DNA of 7,336 bases from Desulfamplus sp. (GTDB lineage: Bacteria; Desulfobacterota; Desulfobacteria; Desulfobacterales; Desulfobacteraceae): NCBI GenBank assembly GCA_015231395.1, contig JADGBP010000005.1, positions 2,155 to 9,490 of the forward strand, in the 5' to 3' direction. Both the position numbers and the translations under genes were made by a program. Below the pieces are notes generated by a model that worked only from the letters and a program-made list of their open reading frames with translations, ran no database searches and was not told where the DNA came from. This document shows, piece by piece, positions 1-4,978 of the stretch (the first letter of the stretch is position 1; each line of letters starts with the position of its first letter).

Positions 1-975
1 CCAGTCGCTTTCCTGTGCGGGAACTATATCTGCAAGAATGGCACAAGTAGCTTCACAACCTCTGAGTTCAACACCTGCGTCCGCAAATTTTTCGGCTACT
101 GCCGGCAGAAAGGCATGGGCAATATCTTCATGAACAAGCAAAGTCTCAAGAGCATTGCACACCCCAGGACGCTGTGCCTTGGAGTTAAGGCATATATTTG
201 TTGCAAGTGATATGTCGGCTGTCTTGTCGATATATGCGTGACATACACCTTTGTAGTGTTTTAGAACAGGAATGGTTGAATTTTGTACCACAAACCTGAT
301 TAAAGCTTCGCCACCTCTTGGAATTACCAGATCAATATACTCTTCCTGTTTTAAGAGATGTGTTACAGCTTCCCTGTCCTGAAGAGGAATTACCTGAACA
401 GCATCTTTTTCAAGACCGGTCTCTGTAAGTGCCTCCTGAATTATTTCAGACAGCACCATGTTTGAGTTAAATGCTTCTGAGCCTCCGCGTAAAATTGCAC
501 AGTTGCCAGCTTTGAGACATAATGCTGCTGCGTCAACAGTTACATTGGGACGTGATTCATAAATCATAGCAATAACCCCAAGCGGAATCCTCATCTTAGA
601 AACTTCCAGACCATTGGGACGTCTCCACTCTTTTGTTATTTGACCTACAGGATCAGGCAGAACGGCAACCTCCTTTAGTCCTTTAACCATTGACTGTATA
701 GTCGCATCGCTGATCCTTAATCTGTCTATCATGGCTGCAGAAAGACCTTTTGTCATGGCAGCTTCAATATCTCTTGAATTTTCTTTCTTGATCTTTTCCT
801 GATATGCAACAAGTTTGTCTGCAATTGCGTGGAGCATAAGATTTTTTTGTTCCGTGGATGCCACAGCCATTTTTCTTGATGCAGTTTTTGCACGGACAGC
901 AATCTTTTTTATGATGGATTCCATTTCAATAGCAGATTCTTTGATGGTAAGTTTCATTTCAACAGTAGGTTCCAT
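1..975 (-). CDS. proA: Glutamate-5-semialdehyde dehydrogenase (gamma-glutamyl phosphate reductase), C-terminus cut off by the window edge
   Basis: This enzyme reduces gamma-glutamyl phosphate to glutamate-5-semialdehyde with NADPH, the second step of proline synthesis in the cytoplasm. The reading frame is open from the ATG at 975-973 to base 1, giving 325 residues of a family usually about 415-420 long, so roughly the last 90 are outside the window. Recognisable family blocks are IYESRPNV at residues 138-145 and [11 protein letters not shown], in which C273 is the expected catalytic cysteine of the aldehyde dehydrogenase fold. The start is supported by AGGAGA (complement of 985-990), nine bases upstream. 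It gives about 15 more N-terminal residues than is typical; M18 would give the usual length but has no Shine-Dalgarno sequence. The gene follows proB after a 105-base repeat-rich spacer, so the two probably share a transcript. The identification is firm. Confidence 0.96.
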   Translation of the reverse strand, partial: MEPTVEMKLTIKESAIEMESIIKKIAVRAKTASRKMAVASTEQKNLMLHAIADKLVAYQEKIKKENSRDIEAAMTKGLSAAMIDRLRISDATIQSMVKGLKEVAVLPDPVGQITKEWRRPNGLEVSKMRIPLGVIAMIYESRPNVTVDAAALCLKAGNCAILRGGSEAFNSNMVLSEIIQEALTETGLEKDAVQVIPLQDREAVTHLLKQEEYIDLVIPRGGEALIRFVVQNSTIPVLKHYKGVCHAYIDKTADISLATNICLNSKAQRPGVCNALETLLVHEDIAHAFLPAVAEKFADAGVELRGCEATCAILADIVPAQESDW

Positions 976-986
976 TTTAATAAGTC

Positions 987-1055
987 TCCTGACATATCAT
1001 ATCGTCTTTTTTGACATTTTTGCATATCATATTTTTTGATATCCTGACATATCAT
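987..1055 (-). repeat. Direct repeats in the proB-proA spacer that include Shine-Dalgarno-like sequence
   Basis: The 14-base sequence TCCTGACATATCAT occurs exactly at 987-1000 and again at 1042-1055 on the plus strand. Read in the proA direction it is ATGATATGTCAGGA, so each copy ends in AGGA, and the proA-proximal copy supplies part of the proA ribosome-binding site. Diverged pieces lie around them: GCATATCAT at 1022-1030, and GACATCCTGAGATAT at 1063-1077. The spacer thus looks like a short array that grew by local duplication. Its effect on proA translation is not known. Confidence 0.7.
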
Positions 1056-1080
1056 CTTTTTCTGACATCCTGAGATATTT

Positions 1081-2346
1081 TCATGTAATGGCAAGATTAT
1101 CACGATGAATAACATCGTCAAAGGGTTTTGAACCGAGTACCTGACCTATTTTATCACTTTTAAGTCCCATTATTTTACGGATATCTGATGATGAATAATT
1201 TACAAAGCCCCTGCCAATTACTGTCCCCTTGGCAGAGCATATATCAACAGATGCACCCATGCCAAAATCATCAATCACATTGGTAATGCCAATGGGCAGA
1301 AGGCTTTTTCCCTTTTTGACGAGAGCATCTTCCGCACCCTTATCTACCATGATGCTTCCCTCGGATTTAAGATTAAAGGCAATCCAGCATTTCCGGCTGT
1401 TAAGGCGTTTCTTCCCTGGAACAAAAAAGGTACCCTTTTCTTTTCCTGACACAATATCTGTTATGATATCGGGGTTTAGTCCGCCTGCGACAATCATGGG
1501 AATGCCGGCTTTTGATAGTTTCTTTGCCGCCCTGACCTTGCTTAGCATTCCACCAGTTCCAAGATTGCCGGGAATGCCGCCGGCCGCATCTTCCATTTCA
1601 GATGTGATGGAGTGGACGCTTGACAGCAGAACCGCGTCAGGATGAATTCTTGGATCTTTGTCATAAAGCCCGTCAATATCAGTCAGATTTATCAGAATAT
1701 CTGCATCCATCAAAAGAGTTATCATGGCTGCAAGATTATCATTGTCCCCTAACTTGATCTCTTCAAACACAACAGTATCGTTTTCATTAATTATGGGAAT
1801 AATATTCCATGCTAAAAGTTGGTTAAGGGTATTTCGTGCGTTCAGATATCGCTTTCTGTGACTTAAATCATCTTTAGTCAGCAGAAGCTGAGCTACTTTG
1901 TTACCAGATCGTGAAAATGCATTTTCCCATGCAAGGATAAGCCCTGCTTGACCTACGGCGGCCGCTGCCTGTCTGGCGGGAATGCCATCAGGTCGTCTCT
2001 CAAGTCCTATTTTTTTAACGCCAGATGCAATTGCACCAGAAGAGATTATTATCACCTGTGTGCCGTTCTGTCGTAAGAGGTCAATCTGATGGCTGGTCTC
2101 ATTTATCACATCAGTGTTTAGGCCATGATTACGGGTAAGAACGCCACTTCCTATTTTGACCACAACTCTTTTAGCATGTTTGAATATGGATGCTCTGTCA
2201 TTGCCGGTGGTCGGAACTGAATCTCTATTGTCACTGCTATTATGATTCATCTGGAAGGTTTGATCAATGTAGTTATTGTTATGCATCTGGGCGGTTTTAT
2301 TTGTGTCGTCATTCATGGAAAACACTCTGTCAGACTTATTAAACAT
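1081..2346 (-). CDS. proB: Glutamate 5-kinase with C-terminal PUA domain and an atypical N-terminal extension
   Basis: ProB phosphorylates glutamate to gamma-glutamyl phosphate using ATP, the first and normally proline-inhibited step of proline synthesis. The amino-acid-kinase domain runs from about residue 59 to 310, with VVVKIGSGVLT (61-71), SSGAIASG (102-109), IINEND (185-190), LGDNDNLAA (199-207), LTDIDGLYDKDP (221-232) and GTGGMLSK (263-270). A PUA domain follows from about 329 to the end. The family is usually about 370 residues; this frame has 421 because some 50-55 asparagine- and methionine-rich residues precede the kinase core. Possible starts are M1 (2346), M11 (2316), M21 (2286) and M33 (2250); none has a clear Shine-Dalgarno sequence, so the start is uncertain. 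Even M33 leaves about 20 more residues than in E. coli ProB. The gene lies 75 bases after obgE and upstream of proA. Confidence 0.95.
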   Translation of the reverse strand: MFNKSDRVFSMNDDTNKTAQMHNNNYIDQTFQMNHNSSDNRDSVPTTGNDRASIFKHAKRVVVKIGSGVLTRNHGLNTDVINETSHQIDLLRQNGTQVIIISSGAIASGVKKIGLERRPDGIPARQAAAAVGQAGLILAWENAFSRSGNKVAQLLLTKDDLSHRKRYLNARNTLNQLLAWNIIPIINENDTVVFEEIKLGDNDNLAAMITLLMDADILINLTDIDGLYDKDPRIHPDAVLLSSVHSITSEMEDAAGGIPGNLGTGGMLSKVRAAKKLSKAGIPMIVAGGLNPDIITDIVSGKEKGTFFVPGKKRLNSRKCWIAFNLKSEGSIMVDKGAEDALVKKGKSLLPIGITNVIDDFGMGASVDICSAKGTVIGRGFVNYSSSDIRKIMGLKSDKIGQVLGSKPFDDVIHRDNLAIT

Positions 2347-2376
2347 TTATGCAAAACAAAAAATTTATATATTGAT

Positions 2377-2405
2377 TTTATTAAGATAAAAATTGAGTTT
2401 TGCAA
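2377..2405 (-). promoter_or_regulatory. Weak candidate promoter in front of proB
   Basis: In the AT-rich obgE-proB spacer, read on the minus strand, TTGCAA (complement of 2400-2405) is followed after 17 bases by AATAAA (complement of 2377-2382). Each box matches four of six sigma-70 consensus bases. Such matches are common by chance in AT-rich DNA. If used, it would give proB-proA a promoter separate from the ribosomal genes, with a leader of roughly 25 bases to the first ATG. Confidence 0.2.
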
Positions 2406-2421
2406 GAAATCTATTGTTGAT

Positions 2422-3480
2422 TTAGACGTTTTGAATATTTTTAGGGATGTTTATTTTTTGTGCAAGAAAGGTAATCAACTCCTTGGTGCCTTTACCAGTT
2501 ACCGCTGAAATTGTAAAAATCTGAGGTAAGGATTTCAGAATTGCAGGAGAGACAGATGGAGATTCATATGTTTTTTTCAAAGCAGCTTTAAATGCCGTGA
2601 TTTTTGGCTCTGTATCTGTCAGGTCAATTTTATTGAGAACAATTAGCTGATCTTTTTGTGCAAGAGTGTCGCTGTAAAGAGACAATTCGCGATTAATCAG
2701 GTTGAATGCATCAAGAGGGGACTCAAGATTGATCTGTGAAATGTCAATGAGGTGTATTAATATGCCTGTACGTTCCACATGTTTTAAAAAGCGAGTACCA
2801 AGACCTGTTCCGTCATGTGCACCTTCAATCAGTCCGGGAATGTCTGCAACTGCAAACGGTTCACCGAATTCAGGCTCTACCATGCCAAGGGATGGATTCA
2901 ATGTGGTAAAAGGATAATCTGCAATTTTGGGGCGGGCTGATGATATTCTGCTTATAAGCGTTGATTTTCCGGCATTGGGAATACCTACAATACCTACATC
3001 TGCAAGGAGTTTGAGTTCAATTTTAAGACGAAGCTCAACTCCTTCTATCCCAGGTTGGGCATGTCGGGGGGCTCTGTTGGTGGCTGTTGCAAAACGTTTG
3101 TTTCCCCGTCCCCCCATTCCTCCCTGTGCTACAACATATTCCTGTCCAAGTACAGTCATGTCTGCAATAAGGGTACCGGCATCTGCATCAGTTATAATGG
3201 TACCGGGAGGTACCTCAATAATCTGGTCTGCACCATTTTTGCCATGTCTCTGTCTGCCTGCTCCCGGTGTTCCATTGGGGGCTGTAATGATTTTTTGACG
3301 GCGAAGGTCAACAAGCGTCCGTTTGCCTTGGTCTGCACGGAAGATTACACTGCCACCGTCGCCTCCATCTCCTCCGTCAGGTCCGCCCCGTTCTATATAC
3401 CGTTCCCTTCGGAAACTGACGCAACCCGCACCGCCGTTGCCGGACCTGACAGTAATAATAGCTTCATCTATGAATTTCAC
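2422..3480 (-). CDS. obgE: Obg-family GTPase (ribosome assembly and stress response)
   Basis: This is a cytoplasmic GTPase that binds the 50S subunit late in assembly and links growth to nucleotide levels. The 352 residues fit the family (about 340-390). The glycine-rich Obg fold fills residues 1 to about 158, with the signature [12 protein letters not shown] at 32-43. The G domain carries G1 GIPNAGKST (166-174), G2 YPFTT (189-193), G3 DIPG (213-216), G4 NKID (283-286) and G5 SAV (325-327). There is only a short tail after the G domain, without the longer acidic tail of E. coli ObgE. The start codon is GTG (complement of 3478-3480) and shares four bases, GTGA, with the rpmA stop, so translation is probably coupled. 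The position after rplU and rpmA is the usual one. Confidence 0.97.
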   Translation of the reverse strand: MKFIDEAIITVRSGNGGAGCVSFRRERYIERGGPDGGDGGDGGSVIFRADQGKRTLVDLRRQKIITAPNGTPGAGRQRHGKNGADQIIEVPPGTIITDADAGTLIADMTVLGQEYVVAQGGMGGRGNKRFATATNRAPRHAQPGIEGVELRLKIELKLLADVGIVGIPNAGKSTLISRISSARPKIADYPFTTLNPSLGMVEPEFGEPFAVADIPGLIEGAHDGTGLGTRFLKHVERTGILIHLIDISQINLESPLDAFNLINRELSLYSDTLAQKDQLIVLNKIDLTDTEPKITAFKAALKKTYESPSVSPAILKSLPQIFTISAVTGKGTKELITFLAQKINIPKNIQNV

Positions 3481-3731
3481 GCGGCATAAACGCTCACTCT
3501 CTTTTTGTCACGGCCTTTTCTCTCGTAAGAGACAACGCCGTTAATCAATGAAAAGAGAGTATAATCTTTACCCATACCCACATTGGTACCGGGATGAATT
3601 TTTGTTCCAAGCTGTCTTACCAGGATATTTCCGGCAACAACACTCTGTCCGCCAAAAATCTTTACGCCACGTCGCTGACCATTTGAATCCCGGCCGTTCT
3701 TGGTGCTTCCACCTGCTTTTTTATGTGCCAT
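3477..3731 (-). CDS. rpmA: Ribosomal protein bL27
   Basis: The 84-residue basic protein begins [16 protein letters not shown], the standard bL27 start, whose N-terminal tail reaches toward the peptidyl-transferase centre of the 50S subunit. It lacks the cleavable N-terminal extension found in Firmicutes. The length matches the family (about 85). The upstream purine stretch AAAGGAGA (complement of 3743-3750) lies 11 bases from the ATG, slightly far, and a second purine run AAGAAG lies nearer. The stop codon TGA overlaps the GTG start of obgE. The rplU stop is 73 bases upstream, and the two genes are almost certainly cotranscribed. Confidence 0.98.
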   Translation of the reverse strand: MAHKKAGGSTKNGRDSNGQRRGVKIFGGQSVVAGNILVRQLGTKIHPGTNVGMGKDYTLFSLINGVVSYERKGRDKKRVSVYAA

Positions 3732-3782
3732 ATCTTCTTGATTCTCCTTTTGCTATGTTCTTAAAGCTGTATTATAGCTTAC

Positions 3783-3808
3783 TTGAATTAAATTATGTTT
3801 TAATTCAA
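3783..3808 (-). other. AT-rich perfect hairpin over the rplU stop codon
   Basis: TTGAATTAAA (3783-3792) and TTTAATTCAA (3799-3808) form a perfect 10-base inverted repeat with a six-base loop. It covers the rplU stop codon and enters the rplU-rpmA spacer. It has one G-C pair per arm and no U-tract following in the minus direction, so it is not a convincing terminator. It could be an RNA processing or stability element, or chance in AT-rich DNA. The arm at 3799-3808 touches a second dyad inside the rplU coding end, with arms AATTGAT (3807-3813) and ATCAATT (3823-3829). Confidence 0.45.
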
Positions 3809-4119
3809 TTGATTTTTATTGTATCAATTTTCACTGCTGTAAAGAGTTGTCTGTGTCCTCTCATTTTACGATAGCCCTTACGGCGTTTGTATTTAAAGAC
3901 AATGACCTTTTTACCTTTTGCCTGCTCAATAATATTGCCGCTGACAACAGCATTTTCAATAATAGGTTCGCCCAAGGTTATTTTTTCGCCATCGGAATAG
4001 AGAAGAACATCATTAAACTGAATAGTGGAGCCTTCCTCACCCTCAAGTTTCTCAAATTTTAGGGTTTGTCCCTCTTCAACTTTGTACTGTTTTCCGCCGG
4101 TTTTGATTACTGCATACAT
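3805..4119 (-). CDS. rplU: Ribosomal protein bL21
   Basis: The 104-residue protein begins MYAVIKTGGKQYKVEEGQ, the bL21 N-terminal beta-barrel signature. It contains the late basic segment KYKRRKGYRKMRGHRQ (about residues 77-92), in which the conserved KRRKGYR...GHRQ motif contacts 23S rRNA. The length is typical (about 103). The ATG is preceded by TAAGGAGA (complement of 4126-4133) at seven-base spacing, a strong ribosome-binding site. It is the first gene of the block running rplU-rpmA-obgE-proB-proA, and a good sigma-70 promoter lies just upstream. Confidence 0.98.
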   Translation of the reverse strand: MYAVIKTGGKQYKVEEGQTLKFEKLEGEEGSTIQFNDVLLYSDGEKITLGEPIIENAVVSGNIIEQAKGKKVIVFKYKRRKGYRKMRGHRQLFTAVKIDTIKIN

Positions 4120-4170
4120 GATATATCTCCTTATTTCATTATATTAAAATGGACTATAAAAAAATTCTGG

Positions 4171-4199
4171 ATACTATGATGAAAATAGTGTTTTGTCAA
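4171..4199 (-). promoter_or_regulatory. Probable sigma-70 promoter of the rplU operon
   Basis: On the minus strand a perfect TTGACA (complement of 4194-4199) is followed after exactly 17 bases by TAGTAT (complement of 4171-4176), which matches four of six -10 bases including the key TA...AT. Transcription would start near 4163-4165, leaving a leader of about 45 bases that includes the rplU ribosome-binding site. The position is right for expressing the whole ribosomal-proline block. Confidence 0.65.
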
Positions 4200-4277
4200 G
4201 GTAAAGATTGACGCTCTATTTCAGGCGTTTTGCTAAAAGATAATGATTTAAATGGTTGCAAAAAAATGATAATAGCG

Positions 4278-4308
4278 TAAATTGACGTTGCCAATCAGTA
4301 TCAATTTA
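4278..4308. promoter_or_regulatory. Dyad in the divergent control region, candidate operator
   Basis: TAAATTGA (4278-4285) and TCAATTTA (4301-4308) are perfect 8-base inverted arms separated by 15 bases, so the half-site centres are 23 bases apart, about two helical turns. It overlaps the candidate plus-strand promoter of the NADH-module genes and lies 35 bases before the first ATG. It does not match the Rex or FNR consensus as I know them. A role as a repressor site is inferred from position only. Confidence 0.3.
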
Positions 4309-4310
4309 AC
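4282..4310 (+). promoter_or_regulatory. Weak candidate promoter for the NuoE/NuoF-like pair
   Basis: TTGACG (4282-4287, five of six consensus bases) is followed after 17 bases by TTTAAC (4305-4310, four of six). A start near 4317 would leave a leader of about 26 bases that includes the GGAGA ribosome-binding site at 4333-4337. Another TTGACG at 4208-4213 has no good -10 at normal spacing. Confidence 0.35.
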
Positions 4311-4342
4311 CTTCTAATTATAAAAAGATTCTGGAGACAATC

Positions 4343-4837
4343 ATGAAATATGCAATTTACTCCCAACATCCTGATATTAATCCGGAAATGTGGGTAGATA
4401 TAGACAAGATCATTGCAAAATGGAGACATATTCCCGGCTCTGTCATTACTGTGCTCAGAGAGTGCCAGGATATTGTACGTTATCTTCCGTCAGAACTTAT
4501 AGTGCATATTAGCAAAGGTATGCAGATACCTGTCAGTCAGGTTTTTGGAGTGGCAACTTTTTACTCTTTTTTTTCACTGACTCCCAAGGGCAGACATAAT
4601 GTTAAGGTTTGTACCGGAACTGCCTGTTATGTCAAAGGGATCAAGGAGACTATTAACCGGATATATGGGAAATATCATCTCAAAGAGGGCGGGACAACTG
4701 AAGATAGAAGGTTCTCGCTTGAAGGAGTGCGTTGCCTTGGTGCCTGTGGGCTTGCACCGGTAATGGTTGTTAATAAAGATATTTATGGAGCTGTTTCAGC
4801 GGAGAAGGTGGTTCAGATTCTTGAAAAATATGAATAA
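4343..4837 (+). CDS. NuoE/HndA/HydC-type [2Fe-2S] subunit of an NADH-linked oxidoreductase
   Basis: This small electron-transfer subunit has the thioredoxin-like [2Fe-2S] fold found in complex I NuoE, HndA of NADP-reducing hydrogenase and HydC of bifurcating hydrogenase. The 164-residue length fits. An N-terminal helical region (about 10-75) contains QVFGVATFYSFFSL (66-79), a family signature. The cluster ligands are C90 and C95 (CTGTAC, C-x4-C) and C131 and C135 (CLGAC, C-x3-C), all four present. There is no signal peptide or membrane segment, so it is cytoplasmic. GGAGA at 4333-4337 supports the start. It is the first gene of a two-gene plus-strand unit with the flavoprotein 141 bases downstream. 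No other complex I subunit is nearby, so a soluble hydrogenase- or dehydrogenase-type complex is more likely than complex I. Confidence 0.92.
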   Translation: MKYAIYSQHPDINPEMWVDIDKIIAKWRHIPGSVITVLRECQDIVRYLPSELIVHISKGMQIPVSQVFGVATFYSFFSLTPKGRHNVKVCTGTACYVKGIKETINRIYGKYHLKEGGTTEDRRFSLEGVRCLGACGLAPVMVVNKDIYGAVSAEKVVQILEKYE

Positions 4838-4844
4838 ACAGTCA

Positions 4845-4861
4845 TGGTCGAAATCTGACCA
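4845..4861 (+). other. Small hairpin after the NuoE-like gene
   Basis: TGGTC (4845-4849) and GACCA (4857-4861) form a perfect five-base stem with a seven-base loop, beginning eight bases after the stop codon. No T-run follows, so it is not a standard terminator. It is the first of three hairpins in the spacer between the two subunit genes. Confidence 0.4.
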
Positions 4862-4866
4862 CTCCG

Positions 4867-4926
4867 AACCATGAAAAGCAAATATTTTTTCACGGTAACC
4901 ATGAAAAACAAATGTGTTTTCACGGT
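4867..4926 (+). repeat. Two tandem 30-base palindromic units between the two oxidoreductase genes
   Basis: Units at 4867-4896 and 4897-4926 are head-to-tail copies agreeing at 27 of 30 bases. Each begins AACCATGAAAA and ends TTTTCACGGT. Within a unit the outer ten bases form an inverted repeat with one mismatch (4868-4877 with 4887-4896; 4898-4907 with 4917-4926). The junction of the two copies is itself a near-palindrome, 4887-4907. This could be a pair of RNA hairpins that tune expression of the downstream gene, a member of a dispersed intergenic repeat family, or protein-binding sites. One window cannot tell these apart. Confidence 0.75.
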
Positions 4927-4978
4927 ACGACAGATCAGAGTATAAAAAATAGATTATAAATATAAGGAATAAATCATA

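Noticed and set aside
815..1039. A 74-codon hydrophobic plus-strand frame opposite the proA start
   Set aside because: It is antisense to the proA N-terminus and to the repeat-rich spacer, and its hydrophobicity reflects T-rich antisense sequence.
2927..3489. Plus-strand open frames opposite obgE (2927-3298 and 3055-3489), and a similar one opposite proB (1229-1645)
   Set aside because: They are antisense to conserved genes whose codon structure keeps the opposite frame open; there is no ribosome-binding site or recognisable domain.
3548..3874. A 108-codon plus-strand open frame spanning rpmA, the spacer and the end of rplU
   Set aside because: It crosses two ribosomal protein genes on the opposite strand and has no family resemblance.
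4120..4164. Ribosomal protein L21 leader RNA
   Set aside because: The inferred leader is only about 45 bases, AT-rich, and shows no stable structure by eye.
4867..4926. Short CRISPR array
   Set aside because: There are only two directly abutting copies with no spacers and no cas genes nearby.
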